From Danio rerio (taxonomy: Eukaryota; Chordata; Actinopteri; Cypriniformes; Danionidae): 64,000 nt of DNA. Positions 22,682 to 34,689 of the stretch are shown here, piece after piece; the stretch's first letter is position 1; every line of letters begins with the position of its first letter. The DNA is taken from assembly GCF_049306965.1 (NCBI RefSeq), contig NC_133197.1, positions 1,557,501 to 1,621,500 on the forward strand. Reading direction: 5' to 3'. Below the pieces are notes generated by a model. That model saw only the letters and a list, made by a program, of their open reading frames with translations, ran no database searches and had not been told where the DNA came from. Both the position numbers and the translations under genes were made by a program.

Positions 22682-23072
22682 ATCCGCTTGTTAAGTGGTG
22701 ACGTGTTTGTGACATATGTCTACTGTTTCCGGGTCCAAGCCATTAATTTGAGTGGAGAAATCATTCGTTTATGATCGCGTTTTATTCATATCACACATTA
22801 AAGTAAATTTTACATAAAGTCATAGTGTACACAACAATCTCTGGGCTTGAAATTTAAAATTTACCAAAATTTCAACAATTTATAAAACAATGAATCACTT
22901 TCTGGCCATCGGATATTAGGCATGGGCATATATATTGTGATCGTGACTTTCAAAAGTATTAAATCGCTTTGTAAACGTTTATTATTATCATTTCATGAAT
23001 CTCCCCATTCAGTTGAATAGAGCGCTTGGACCCGGAAGCCGCTCCGCTTGACGTCACACTTAACAAGCGGAT
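22682..23072. mobile_element. TIR element, 391 bp, in U1 intron 2
   Basis: ATCCGCTTGTTAAGTG with CCGGGTCCAAGC at the left is mirrored by GCTTGGACCCGG and CACTTAACAAGCGGAT at the right. The right end contains GACGTCA. It ends about 70 bases before a zinc-finger exon. Confidence 0.8.
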
Positions 23073-23140
23073 TCGTGATTATTTGAGTGTGCAGTTAAAA
23101 TTTAGCCTCTTAAAATGTAACTTATCTTCTTAATTTTCAG

Positions 23141-23500
23141 ATGTGGTTGTGAAGGAGGAGATTGACGCACTCTGTGAACATGAGGAAAAACATGATGTCA
23201 AAAGGGAAAGCAAAACTCGAACTAATACTGCGAATAATAAAACTAGAAAGAAAAGTCCTTTCACCTGCTACCGCTGTGGAAAGAGTTTCAGGGTCCAATA
23301 CAATCTCAAGCTTCACATGTGGATTCACACTAGCAAGAAGCCCTATTACTGTTCATACTGCACAAAGGGATTCCTTCATGCAGAACATGTGATATTGCAC
23401 GAGAGGACACACACCGGAGAGAAACCCTATCACTGCACTGTTTGTGGGACGAGATTCACAAGTCCATCTTCTCTAAGAACACACACTAAAAACCTTCACA
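23141..23500 (+). CDS. U1 internal zinc-finger exon (3 fingers)
   Basis: After acceptor TTAATTTTCAG it continues the FiNZ exon in phase 1 (G|AT = Asp): DVVVKEEIDALCEHEEKH, an acidic/lysine linker, then fingers FTCYRCGKSFRV, YYCSYCTKGFLH and YHCTVCGTRFTS. The last finger has H-x4-H spacing. The exon is 360 nt and ends CTTCACA|GTGAGT; unspliced, the frame stops at TAG (23506-23508), two codons after the split codon. Confidence 0.85.
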
Positions 23501-23863
23501 GTGAGTAGATCACCTTAAGACTGTTTGTCTATTTTAGGATAACTGTGGAGTTGAGAGTAGAGTTGTGGAGTTGGAAAAATCATGCAATTATTACACACTT
23601 ATTAAGAGGGTCACTGTGGAGCCAGCTTTCCTCATTGTAACAAGGATGCAAAGTTTGCACTTGCTGACGTGATGACGACTCCGTTCATTGTTATTGAAGC
23701 ACTTTTTTTGCTTTACAGTTTTAATATTTCTTTAATATTTTTTTCCCAATGCATGCAGCTGACTGACGTTGATGCCAAGATGGTGTAAATGCTTTCACTT
23801 GTGCATTTTTGTCGAGCTGTGTTTTTTCCACACAGTGGGGTTTAATATGTCTCCCACACATAA

Positions 23864-24647
23864 TAGCCCCTTTCACACAGTGATACCGGTAAATATCTGG
23901 AAAATTTACGGAATGACTTTACCGGTAAATTCAAAAAAGTGCTGTTCACACAGGCGAGGACGTTACGGAATTTTTCCAGAAAAGAGCATTCACACATCCA
24001 TTCCAAAATACCGGTAATTCTGACATCATTAACCAGAAATGACCTCTAAACGGCTGCGCTTGTGTTTGTAAACATTTGACTACATTACAAACTCTGTGGA
24101 TGGACCAGTATTGAACAACTTCGATGAAAACGTATAGAGAAACATTTTCGCATGTCGAGATATACATGATATGTGTGTGTTCTGGCGCTCATAGACTGTT
24201 TATTGGCACACACAAAGCTTGAAGGTAAACAAACAACGGCTTATCATAAGCATCTTATCGATGATTAATTACACAGTTGGCATTAAGATGAACATATAAA
24301 CCTTATCTGACTAATTTCTAGCAGCTAAATGTGTCTAGAAAAATATTCAAAGGCTTTTATTCTCATAAACCGCGCGGACGTTAATGCGTCTGACTGCTCT
24401 GATTGGCTCAAGCAGACGTCTCATGTCAGCACGTTCTAGACGTGCACCCGCTTATTCCGGCAATCTTCCTTTTGCGTTCACACAGCGCAGCATTTCGGCA
24501 AATTACCAGTAATGTAACAACTTCTCTTTCCGGAAAATAGCCAGAATGAATTTACCGGTATTTTCAAAAAGGTCCTGTTCACACATACAACCTTTCTGGA
24601 AAATTGCCGGTAATTTTCCGAAAAGGTCTGTATGTGTGAAAAGGGGC
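23864..24647. mobile_element. TIR DNA transposon with TAA duplication, 0.78 kb
   Basis: TAGCCCCTTTCACAC at the left is mirrored by GTGTGAAAAGGGGC at the right. TAA occurs at 23861-23863 and 24648-24650. The paralogous stretch at about 45929-45955 has the same flanks without the element, an empty site. A 3-bp TWA duplication suggests PIF/Harbinger (inference). Interior has ACCGGTAA repeats. Confidence 0.85.
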
Positions 24648-24865
24648 TAATGTCAAGAGACCGACTTGATAAGGGGAGTGTAAACTGCACAGCTTAATGT
24701 TTAATGTGTGAAGTTGTGGAAGTGTAACGCACAGCCTACAGCAGAACTAATCCTTTAATGATGTCCAGAAGATGCACCGAGTAAAAGAGTTATCAACGAT
24801 GGTTTGCATCCCTACTTCCCATTTCTCTCCTAAAATGTAACTTTATTTCTTTACTTAATTTCCAG

Positions 24866-25272
24866 ACCAGATGGTGAAAAAGGAGGAGAGCGAAGACCTG
24901 AAAGATACAGTGAAGAAGCCTTATTCATGTTCTGAGTGTGAAAAGAGTTTTATTTGTGAGCCATATTTAAAAGCACATCAGAAGATCCACACCGGTCTGA
25001 AACCCCACGTGTGCTTCCAGTGTGAGAAGGCTTTTACTAGATCTGGAGACTTGAGGCGGCACGAGAGGACGCACGATGTGGAGAAACCATACAAATGTAC
25101 TGAGTGCAAGCTGAGATTCAGACACCAAACAAAGCTCTTTGAACACATGACCGTCCACGCTGGAGACAAACCACACAAATGTAACCAATGCGACAGAGCG
25201 TTTTCCAGGGCTTCAAAGCTGAAGACCCATCTTAGATTTCATACAAATGGGAACTCTTATGTGTTCCTTTAG
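24866..25272 (+). CDS. U1 terminal zinc-finger exon (4 fingers)
   Basis: Acceptor TTAATTTCCAG, phase 1. Starts (A/G)|AC CAG ATG with peptide QMVKKEESEDLKDTVKK, then fingers YSCSECEKSFIC, HVCFQCEKAFTR, YKCTECKLRFRH and HKCNQCDRAFSR, and a short tail TNGNSYVFL with stop TAG (25270-25272). No donor at its end, unlike the internal exons. It could join the FiNZ exon directly (ELI-DQMVKKEE) or follow exon 23141. Confidence 0.88.
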
Positions 25273-25402
25273 GAAAGAGGTTTGCACATCTGCGAAATGT
25301 TCCTGAGCTCTTCAAACACATCAGCTTTGTACGGACACCCGGAAGGGACGTTTTTGCATTCCCCCGCAAAACTGTTTTTCCACAAACACTTCCTGTTCCC
25401 TT

Positions 25403-26551
25403 CATACATGTCAACCATCCCATTTTTGCCAGGATTATCCCGTATTATACCATTCTATCCTGCTATTAAGTATTTTTCCACATTTCTCGTGTGTTTTTAG
25501 GCTTGGAAGCTCACTGAAATGAATATAAAAACGTCTTCATTCACTTTCTTTCCATTAAAGCTGTGTGCCGATCATCACCCTTCATATGCAACCTCTGAAT
25601 CAGAGAATGCATGCAAGGCAATAACCGGTATAAGTGGTGACTGACAGGCTTCGTATGATAAACTGATCCCAGATCAGCTTCTGTACACGCCATTTACAGA
25701 GGAGCAAAAGTGCAGGACACTTTAGAATTCGGGTGTATGTCTAAACAGACAGATACACTGAATAATATGTAAACATGATCCGTCCTGCGTGTTTTATTTT
25801 AAACACAACTAATTTTCTCTTAAATGAGCACAAACGGTTATTAAAGTAATGGAATGCTTTCATTGTAGATCTGTGCGTTCTTACAGTGACACCTCTGTTA
25901 TCGAACAAAAAAAAACGGGAGATTTATCTGCAGCTCTTCACTTGTTTGATAAGGGAGGTGTCAATTTAAATGACGTGTACAGAAGGTCTGCATTCCCGCG
26001 GCTGTCTCCCGACTCCCAGAGCAAGAGAGTAGGCGTATGTATATGTGTGAATGAGATAGCACGATGTTTGTTTACCTTGTTTGTTGCTGTGTGTGTGTGT
26101 GTATACAGACAGTTTGTTATAGGCTGTCTGGACTCTATAGCTGGGTGGTTTTCGGTTTTGTTCTCCCTCCCCACTCTTTAGCGAGATCGGATGCAGCGGG
26201 TAAAAAACGGGGCGGGGCGGGCAGCGGGACAACAAATGCTGAATATAAGTCGGGTTCAGGCTAAAACATGGTGAGAGCAGGCAGGAGCGGGATTCAAAAT
26301 TTAGTCCGGCGCAGATCTCTAATACTGAGTGGCATATTAATCTGATTCAGAGGTTGCATATAAAGGGGGACGATCACACACAGCTTTAATGGAAAGAAAG
26401 TGATTGCAGATACTTTTTATTGATTTCAGTGAGCTTTCAAGATTAAAAATACACGAGAAATATGGGAAAATACTTAATGATAGGATGATAGTGGTATAGA
26501 ATGGTAAATTAAAGGAGAGTCCCAGCAAAAACGGCTGGTGTGCCATGTATG
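25403..26551. mobile_element. TIR element (CATACCTGTCAAC family), copy 2
   Basis: CATACATGTCAACCATCCC at the left and TGTGCCATGTATG at the right. The ends match copy 1 at 16627-18565, including the AAAATACACGAGAAATATGG-like subterminal motif. Non-coding interior with a short TG run near 26085. Confidence 0.7.
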
Positions 26552-26890
26552 AAGTGAACAGGAAGTGTTAACAGTTTTGCTAGGGAATGCAAAACATCTT
26601 TGTGAGAGAACGCAATATTTGTAGGGGAATGCAAAAACTTAAAAATATATATATTTTCCTATCACTGTTTTTCTTTCTCCCACTCATTTTTTTCCCCACT
26701 ATCTCGTCCCTTCCGAGTCTCTGTAGCTTTGGTAGTTAAATGTGTGTACTAATAATTACAATCATTTGTAAAAAAGCCTCTCATGCGCAATTACAATAAA
26801 CTCTGTAAATTACAACGAAGTTGCATGTCCATAACTCCCTTTTCAAGATTCGCTCCAGTATGTTTTATTCATGCATTTTCTTTTTGTGTA
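26552..26890. other. Gene-free spacer
   Basis: AT-rich, nothing recognised. Confidence 0.4.
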
Positions 26891-27189
26891 AAGCTGTGGT
26901 CACACTAGAGTTTGAAAAGGGGTGAGATTAAACAAGATAATTAGGAATTACAAAAGCGAGTGGATTGCTCCATGTTTTAAATTTCTGTTCAGAGAGGTCA
27001 TGTTTTGATCCTCGATTGGTCTCACGCAGACAAGTGATGCGATTTCGCAGGTCAGAATTCACCAAGCTTGAACTTTGCACCGCAGCGACCAGCAAAACTT
27101 AACACATGACCCTGCGTTTCCGGTGTGACGCATTCACGTGCGTATGAATGGAAGTCTATGGGAGGATAAGATCAGTGTGACTGCAGCTT
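26891..27189. mobile_element. TIR element, about 300 bp
   Basis: AAGCTGTGGTCACACTAGA at the left is mirrored by AGTGTGACTGCAGCTT at the right. Non-coding. Confidence 0.65.
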
Positions 27190-27455
27190 TAGTCCCTTAT
27201 TACTTAGTCCTTTTACTAATCTGGGGTTCCCACAGCATAATGAACCGCCAACTTATCCACCATATGTTTTACACAGTGGATGCCTTTCCAGCTGCAACCC
27301 ATCATTGGGAAATATACACGCTCATTCACACATACTGACAGTTTAGGAGCATCCGGAGGAAAACCACGCCAACATGGGGAGAACATGCCAACTCCACACA
27401 GAAATGCTGACTGACCCAGCTGGGGCTCGAAATCGTGCTACCCCCTGCGCCATTG
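27190..27455 (-). mobile_element. DANA SINE, inverted
   Basis: Minus-strand copy: TAGTCCCTT tail, GAACCGCCAACTTATCCA, GATGCCTTTCCAGCTGCAAC and GAGAACATGCCAACTCCACA, ending in a degraded head about 180 bases before the U2 promoter. Confidence 0.85.
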
Positions 27456-27637
27456 TTCTGTCAGTTTTGCTTATTTAAATGTAATTAAACAAAAATCTAA
27501 TGCTTTATAAACCGAATTTCATCACACATTATTGAGTGAAATGCCTTGTTTACATTAGCACGTTGGTTTCAGTTTGGTTTGTCAGCAGTATTTTCCGCGT
27601 TTTTTTTTTATCCGCTTTTGCGGCCGCCTCGTCGCGA

Positions 27638-27686
27638 TGACGTCACCGCTTACGCGTTCATTCAGCGTCGAGTCTTCAGAGCTGAG
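27638..27686 (+). promoter_or_regulatory. U2 CRE core promoter and non-coding exon 1
   Basis: TGACGTCA at 27638-27645, TTCAGCGTCGAGTCTTCAGA, then GCTGAG|GTGAGTCG with GT at 27687. The region downstream to about 27850 matches the other units almost base for base. Confidence 0.75.
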
Positions 27687-28471
27687 GTGAGTCGTTGACG
27701 CTTTTTCTCGTGTTTACACAACAATAAAACACACTTTACAGTTTATTAAAGCGACAATCTGCGACTAGTTTCTGCATTGAGTTCACCTCTATCTGTGTGT
27801 CTGCTGACCAAAACAATACTGCAGGCGGAGAGGAGCTCTGAGAGGACAATATGATCTTGATGTGATGTTTGTGTTTTTCTGTGTTAGTGTGTATAAGTAT
27901 TTCCACGATTGTAATATCACAAAGTGTGATCTGTGAAGGAATATTGTAAATCTGTCACGGCAACAGATTATTTGTAAAGTATTTTATGATTTCCCAAATT
28001 GTGCTACTGCTAACAATCTAATGACTATTGGTATAAATAATTACTGAGGATTTTTAACTAGATGTTGATTTACGTGCAATAAATTGCAATAGTTGATAAA
28101 CTTAATTAATTCTGCAAACATTCAGTATGAAATGAGCCGATCTATTCAGACAGAGTGTCTGTTTAATGAGTGTTTACAGTCTGAGGCTCATCATCAATAT
28201 TATCAGAGCTGCTGAAATCCTCTTTATGTCAGTAGTTTCTGTTCTTGCCCAAGTTGTTATACTGTCTTCGGATTTACAAATTGCCAAATTAAGGTAATAT
28301 TAAGGGTGTCAGTTGACTTGAGCAAGTTACATATTGTCACTTACACAACATAACTACCATATTAATATTTATTTCCTCAATCAGTGTAAATGAATCAGAT
28401 TTCTCTGTTTATTTCTCTGAAGCTCCATCAGTGAAAGACAAAGGCAGAGTTTATTGAAGGACAGTGAGAAG

Positions 28472-28526
28472 ATGAGTGATCCAGAACCCTGCAGAATTAA
28501 ACAGGAAGAGACTGAAGAACTAATAG
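28472..28526 (+). CDS. U2 FiNZ leader exon
   Basis: MSDPEPCRIKQEETEELI plus one base, identical in peptide to U1. Donor GTTTGT at 28527. 5' leader from about 28433. Confidence 0.9.
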
Positions 28527-29469
28527 GTTTGTGTTTATTCATTACTCTTCAATAATGAGGCTGTAAAACAGTGCGGTTCTTCATCTTTTTAAAATATATT
28601 TTTAGTTCTTTATCATATTACCTTTATTATTAACATTTGTCATGAAATCAAAATGTACTTTTCTCACTTTTATATTTATGTATGCTTGTTGTAAACAATG
28701 CATCTGTGTACTTCATTATTTTGGAAATAGTCATCATTGGAAATAGTAAAGTAATATTCACATTTACTTTCATCAACATTTACGTTCAGTTCAACTGGCA
28801 GTACAATTTTACTAATGTACATAGTTTTTATGCAAAATCTTAATAAGCATATGAGGAAAATCTATTAAATGAGACTATTTGAATATTAGCAAAATTGTCA
28901 TATTTGTTACATAACCAGCATAGCGTGTAAGCCATGAAGAAGTGTTTGTACAACAAATTACAAGTGGTATAAAACTTATCAAATGACCCTTGAATATTTT
29001 CAAAAGTTGAGCTTCAGTAAAAATAAAGCACTTATGGACATATATTTCAACATTTAAATCAGCCACAGAAATAAAGCGCATGTGTTACTCTCGACCGTAC
29101 ACTGAGAGAAAATGAAAGTAAAACTAATCTGAATGCAGCACTTTAAATGTCGACTAGGTGGCGGGTCAAAAAAACAAGTGGCTAGACGCAACTAAACAAC
29201 GATGATAAAGGTTCAAAAATATATGTTTCGACAGGGCAAATCTCGTTATATTTTTGACGTCAGTTGTGGGCCGGAGGGAGGAGGAGGGTGGGTATGTAAA
29301 TGGTCTCCAGCTCAAAAGTTTGAGACCGCTACCTTAGTGTCTATTTAATCATTACCCTAAAGATGAGCCGATTTCAACTCTCCTCAACAACCACACATCC
29401 AAATCACGCCAATTTCCTCTGAGCTCACCGCCAGCTCCCATTGAAAATCAATGATTTACAGCTACTTTT
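28527..29469. other. U2 intron 2, first part
   Basis: No gene. AT-rich, then a G-rich stretch (GGAGGGAGGAGGAGGGTGGG, 29274-29293) of unknown origin. Confidence 0.4.
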
Positions 29470-30615
29470 GGCCTGTTTCCACTAAGTGGTACGCTTTTAT
29501 GGTCGTTTCCACTGTCTAAAGAACCGTACCAAACCACTTTTTTGGCACCCTTTGCAAAGGGTACCAAGGGTACCAAAAGGCAGAGCTAGATGCGCAGCTG
29601 AAAGCCATAGGTTTACAGAGATGCGTCATTCGCTCACGCAACAAGCCAGAATGAAAACAAAGGAAAAGCCATGTTTTAAAAACACAGCCTAGACATTACA
29701 CCGTAATAATATATACATGTAATGATAAGCCATGGTCAACCTGAGCTCAAACAAACCTTGTCGTCGTCTTGATGAACAGCTACAAAGTCAAGAGGAACAA
29801 AATCTACTGTGCCCTGTTGTTGTTTTACAAGCCCGTTTAAAAGTCCAAGCAGTTTCACTTTGTCCATAGAGCTCGCAATCTCGCCTATATTTGAAATAAC
29901 AAGCTTCTTGAGCTCATGTTAATAACGTGCACGCGATCATTGAATCGTTTTGATATCTAATCACAAAGGAACAAACGCGAGAGTGAAGCGCGACAAAAAC
30001 AAAGGAGAAGCCGGAAAAAACAGCAGCAAATGAAGCGTCTGCAACCTAAAACATGAACAACCTGCCATGTTTAACTATTATCATCACCTTTTGGCCTATT
30101 ATGAACTCGCAATGACAGAATTACTTTCTAACAGAGGTCACATGTTCTGCTGAAGATTAAAGACACAGTTGAGAGGTTTGCTCTGACTCTGGGCTTTATG
30201 CTTCATGTTGTTTCAACTCAAATAAGGACTAAATGTCTGCTGTGTGTAGTTTTCTGTAGTTGGTAACATATCAGAGTCTGTAGGGGTCTGAATGCGTTCA
30301 TATATGTTCATTTATTTTATATAACTGCAGATTGTTTGATCTGCAATCAAATCATGTTCATAGAAAAGTTAGTAATAAACATTTTTTCAGAAGTATTTAT
30401 GTATGTAAAGCATCTGTTTTGTGAGAAGTGCTTCTCATATATGTTAGCGACCCGTACAGCTTTACTGTAGACATTTTCTCGAGTGAGAATGACGTTGTCA
30501 GAAACTTTCTGTCGTACATCATGCCCACTAAAAGAGTACCATCGATACCTTTTAGCAGTGGAAACGCAAGCCTGATAAAGGTGACATGTACTGTACCACT
30601 CAGTGGAAATGGGCC
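29470..30615. mobile_element. TIR DNA transposon (GGCCTGTTTCCACT family), 1.15 kb
   Basis: GGCCTGTTTCCACTAAGTGG at the left is mirrored by CCACTCAGTGGAAATGGGCC at the right, with subterminal GGTACCAAAAGG-type motifs. No complete transposase seen. Confidence 0.78.
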
Positions 30616-30729
30616 ATTTGACACTTTCACTGGTAGCAGTGTGTGAACAAATGCCTATTCATGATCATTTTTAAAAAGTATGGTTAAAAACTAGTCTAGA
30701 GCACTGTCATGTATTTACTTAATTTTCAG

Positions 30730-31182
30730 ATGTGATTGTGAAGGAGGAGAGTGAAGAGCGGAGTGAAGAGGAGGAGAAACATCATGTCAAAACTACAGAC
30801 AGAAATCTGAAAAATACTGCAAAAACAAAAGTACTGGAAAGAACAGATGCCAAAGCGTTCACCTGCACTCAGTGTGGAAAGAGTTTCAGCCGCAAACACA
30901 ATCTGGAGATTCACATGAGGATCCACACGGGAGAGAAACCCTACAAGTGTTCACACTGCAATAAGGGATTCAGCCTGTTAGGAAACCTGAAAATACACGA
31001 GAGGATCCACACTGGAGAGAAACCGTACAAGTGCTCACGGTGCGAAAGGGGATTTGTTCATTCCGGACACCTGAAAAAGCATGAGCTGACTCACACTGGA
31101 GATGAACCCTATCACTGCACTGATTGTGGAAAAGGTTTCACTGATCTATCTTCTCTACGTTCACACACACAAACCTTACATG
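30730..31182 (+). CDS. U2 internal zinc-finger exon (4 fingers)
   Basis: Acceptor TAATTTTCAG, phase 1 (G|AT). Leader DVIVKEESEERSEEEEKHHV, rich in Glu, then fingers FTCTQCGKSFSR, YKCSHCNKGFSL, YKCSRCERGFVH and YHCTDCGKGFTD, the last with H-x4-H (HTQTLH). Ends TTACATG|GTAAGT; read-through stops at TAG (31188-31190). Confidence 0.88.
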
Positions 31183-31494
31183 GTAAGTAGGATAATCATG
31201 GAGTTGATGACACACATTTTAAGAGTTGACACTTAGCTGATGATTGATTATAAAGCTAGTTTGGCATGCTGCCCCGGGAGAGAGCCCTGAGCTCATAAGA
31301 TCCTTGAGCTTAGGGCTCCCTCATATTTGCAAGGCGAGAGGTGAGTTTGAGCCCATGTAGATGTGGAGAACTCCCCTGCTGTAGATAATGAACAGATAGT
31401 GATCACTCTTAAGAGATAACTACTTACTAGGAGCATGTCTATGGTGCCGATTTGGATTAGTCCGTTAACTTAAGGTTGCATATTTTTGGGCGGT

Positions 31495-31640
31495 TGGAGG
31501 AAACCGGGGAACCTGGGGGAAACCCAAGTGAGCATGGGAAGAACGTGCAAACTCCGCACAGAAAAGTCGGCTGGCTTGGTAAGGACTAGAAACAGTTCTT
31601 GCTGTGAGGCAGCAGTGCTAACCACTGGGCCACCCATCTA
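31495..31640 (-). mobile_element. DANA SINE 5' part, inverted
   Basis: GAAACCCAAGTGAGCATGGG, CGTGCAAACTCCGCACAGA and GCTGTGAGGCAGCAGTGCTA are inverse DANA head and middle blocks. The preceding 31200-31490 contains a gene-free, unclassified repeat-like sequence. Confidence 0.75.
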
Positions 31641-32350
31641 GGGAAGGAGGAGGAGTAGGGGTGGAAGGGGGGATTCTTCGAAACGAAGATGGCTGTGATA
31701 TGGAACTGAGGGTAATTATAGTGGTTTAGGAATCGTCTGATTGGTGTATCGTAAGTTGAATAATGCAGGTCCGGCTGCAAGCAATCATAATCACCTGATC
31801 CTCTCGAATTAGTTTATAATTAAACTTCACTTAAAGTGGTTGTATGATGCAGTTTCCTGTTGGAGTGTAAAAGAGCTTTCATACCGAGACGTTTGTTTCA
31901 GAACCGGTCTCGTTTGCCCCCTTAGCTCAGTTCGATTGGCATATCTGAAACCCATAATCGTGCTCTCATCTCTGCCAAATCAGTCAGTCTGAGATCGCCC
32001 GAATGAGATGGTCTTGGCTCGATTGAAAAGAACTCTGGAAGGGATCAATTGTACTGAGATAGCAATATGATCCAACAAACTAATGAACCAGGCTATAGCA
32101 CAACATAATATGGATGTGTAATAGCCATATATACGCAGACATCGCAAGTATAGAATAGTCATTCCCTGGGGAGACTGCATTTGTGGGAACTTCCGGGAGA
32201 CTTGGGATGTCTGTATACGGTTATATGAAGAGAGAATTATGAGTAGGGCAATCCTTCCGGTAAATGTGCATTTATTGTCGAAAATGAAAGTGAAATATGG
32301 TCACCTTTGTAATGGTAATGAGTGTTAAACATGTGTCGAGCCCCTTAGGG
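31641..32350. other. U2 intron stretch without gene
   Basis: No coding exon. Short matches to the TTAAAG(G/T)GG(T)-GTATGATG sequence found in other FiNZ introns occur at about 31833. Confidence 0.35.
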
Positions 32351-32749
32351 CCGTGTTTCCCAACCCTGTTCCTGGAGGCACACCAACAGTGCATAATTCG
32401 AAAGTCTACCTTATCTGACCCATTACTTCAGATTTTGGAGTCTATTCTGATGATTTGATTCAGATGTGTTTGTTTAGGGCAGGGGTGTCCAAACTCGGTC
32501 CTGGAGTGTCGTTGTTCTGCAAAGTTTAGTTCCCACCCCAATCAGACACACCTGGGCTAGCCAATCAAGCTCTAATAAAGCATTCTAGAAACATCCATGC
32601 AGTTGTGTTGAGGCAAGTTGGAGCTAAAATCTGCAGGACCTCAGAACATCAGAAGAGACTCCAAAACCTAAAGCTAATGGGTCAGATAAAGGAGATATCA
32701 AAAATATGTACTGTTGGTGTGCCTCCAGGAATAGGGTTGGGAAACACTG
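32351..32749. mobile_element. Palindromic MITE with a second MITE half inserted
   Basis: Outer arms: GTGTTTCCCAACCCTGTTCC at the left and GGGTTGGGAAACACTG at the right, with mirrored CTGACCCATTA / TAATGGGTCAG. From 32480 to about 32640 there is a CAGGGGTGTCCAAACTCGG hAT-type MITE, apparently missing its right arm. Confidence 0.7.
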
Positions 32750-32817
32750 CTCTAAGTGTCTCGACACTTACCCCTACAACTCTTACCTTCGCCCACACTT
32801 ATCACCATATGCTAAGA

Positions 32818-33011
32818 CAAGGGTGTCCAAAGTCGGTCCTGGAGGGCCGGTGTCCTGTTGATTTAAGCTCCAACCTGCCTCAACACACCTACAAGGATGT
32901 TTCTAGAAAGCCTCGTAAGAGCTTGGTTAGCTAGACCAGGTGTGTCTGATTGGGGTTGGAAATAAACTCTGCAGGACACCGGCCCTCCAGGACCAAGATT
33001 GGACATGCCTG
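32818..33011. mobile_element. hAT fold-back MITE
   Basis: CAAGGGTGTCCAAAGTCGG to CAAGATTGGACATGCCTG palindrome; 8-bp duplication with one mismatch (TGCTAAGA before, TGTTAAGA after). Confidence 0.85.
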
Positions 33012-33320
33012 TGTTAAGACATGTGATGTGCATCAGTATAAATTGTAGCATCCAAATATAAATTATATTATTAAGGCTAAATAACCCAACTAACCAAGCG
33101 ACAATGGCAAGGAACCAAAACTTCACTATTGATATAAGTGGAGAACAAACCTTGGGAGAAACCAATCAGAGTCAGAGAACCTGTTCTTCTCTGGTAAAAC
33201 ATGCATAGGCAGCTATCTACTGTTAAAAACTAGACCTGAGCACCAAAAAACTACCCTAGAACGGCATCTGCTGTTTAAAACTACCCTTTCAAAATGTAAC
33301 CTATTTACTTTTATTTTCAG

Positions 33321-33671
33321 ATGTGGTGATGGTAAAGGAGAAGAGTGAAGCACTGAGTGAAGATAAGAAGCAATATGTCAAAACTGAAGAAAACATTGAC
33401 TTTATAATGGAGACAGCAGCCATAAAAAGCTTCTCCTGCACTCAGTGTGGAAAGTGTTTCGAGCGCAGACACAGTCTCAAGCGTCACATGAGGATCCACA
33501 CTGGAGAGAGACCTTACAGGTGTTCACACTGCGAGAAGAGATTCAGCCTCTTAGCACACCTGAAATCACACGAGAGGACTCACACTGGAGAGAAACCGCA
33601 CACATGTGCTCAGTGTGGGAAGAGTTTCACACATTTGTGTTCTCTACGAAAGCACACGAACACCTATCACA
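33321..33671 (+). CDS. U2 second internal zinc-finger exon (3 fingers)
   Basis: Acceptor TTTTATTTTCAG, phase 1. Leader DVVMVKEKSEALSEDKKQ, then fingers FSCTQCGKCFER, YRCSHCEKRFSL and HTCAQCGKSFTH, the last with H-x4-H (HTNTYH). 351 nt. Ends TATCACA|GTAAGT; read-through stops at TAG (33677-33679). Confidence 0.88.
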
Positions 33672-33766
33672 GTAAGTAGATCATCTAAAGATTTATTTTA
33701 TGTCAAGAGATCGCTTGATGTAGAGGAATGTACACAGGCGTAATGTGTGAAGTTGTGGACATGTAA

Positions 33767-34660
33767 CGCAGTAGTCCTCACTGTCTCTGGATCAATTGGT
33801 ACCGGGCCGCACAAGAGATCATTAATGACTTCCATTTCATTTATTATCTAAGTCTGAACGGGCGAGGCAGTGGCGCAGTAGGTAGTGCTGTCGCCTCACA
33901 ACAAGAATGTCGCTGGGTTGCTGGTTCGAACCTCAGCTCAGTTGGTGTTTCTGTGTGGAGTTTGCATGTTCTCCCTGCCTTCGCATGGGTTTCCTCAGGG
34001 TGCTCCGGTTTCCCCAACAGTCCAAAAACATGCAGTACAGGTGAATTGGGTAGGCTAAATTGTCCGTAGTGTATGAGTGTGTGTGTGTGTGTGTGTGGAT
34101 GTTTCCCAGAGATGGGTTGCGGCTGGAAGGGCATCCGCTGCGTAAAAACTTGTTGGATAAGTTGGCGGTTCATTCCGCTGTGGCGACTCCGGATTAATAA
34201 AGGGACTAAGCCGACAAGAAAATGAATGAATGAGTCTGAACGATCTTTTATATTGACAAATGGCCGTATTCTCTCGCATACATCTCAGTCACTTGAGCGC
34301 CCAAAATTAACCCACAAGGCGCAAAATGAATAAGAAACAAGCGTCTTTGGAAAGTTTCTTTGCATAGGGGAAACAGCCCAGTAAGGGACCTATGAACTGC
34401 CAAAGTATGAATCCGCAATCCGTTTGTCAACAAATCAGGTGAATCCAGCATGTCTGTGCAAGAGGATCAACTGATGGAGATCGCAAATGACGGTGGCCTT
34501 TTAGGGGCCATCTGCATATCGTGCATTTTCTTAGAGTACGCACAAGTTCGTTACTTCCAATGGAGGTGCGTTGCTTGCGCCTTCTAGACGCACTTAGTTG
34601 AAGGAATGCCGGGACAGCACAGCGAGTCACGTGACAAGACCTGACCTATCGATCAGCTTC
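33767..34660 (+). mobile_element. hAT relic with ZBED-like transposase scraps, carrying a DANA SINE
   Basis: The CAGTAGTCCTCACTG start and GGTACCGGGCCGCA motif are typical of a ZBED-related hAT group. At about 34327 a short frame MNKKQASLESFFA resembles the start of those transposases, and near 34452 MSVQEDQLMEIANDGGL resembles their C-terminus, so the middle is deleted. The right end is not defined. Confidence 0.55.
33861..34232 (+). mobile_element. DANA SINE, full length with target duplication
   Basis: Complete SINE from GGCGAGGCAGTGGCGCAG to AATGAATGA. Target duplication AGTCTGAACG at 33851-33860 and 34233-34242. Confidence 0.95.
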
Positions 34661-34689
34661 AGCTTGTATGGAATATACTGTACACATAA

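Larger units (their letters stand above)
20917..25272 (+). other. FiNZ zinc-finger gene unit U1 (gene model)
   Basis: Model: non-coding exon 1 ending at 20966, FiNZ exon (coding 21810-21864), internal zinc-finger exon 23141-23500, terminal zinc-finger exon 24866-25272. Coding parts sum to 822 nt, a 273-residue protein with seven fingers. Junctions are all phase 1. Intron 2 holds transposon fragments (22040-22327, 22346-22470, 22682-23072) and intron 3 a whole TIR element (23864-24647). Splicing is deduced from splice-site consensus and phase only. Confidence 0.75.

Noticed and set aside
31215-31490. Possible LTR-type or other retroelement fragment
   Set aside because: No paired long repeats, primer site or coding region could be seen; left unclassified.
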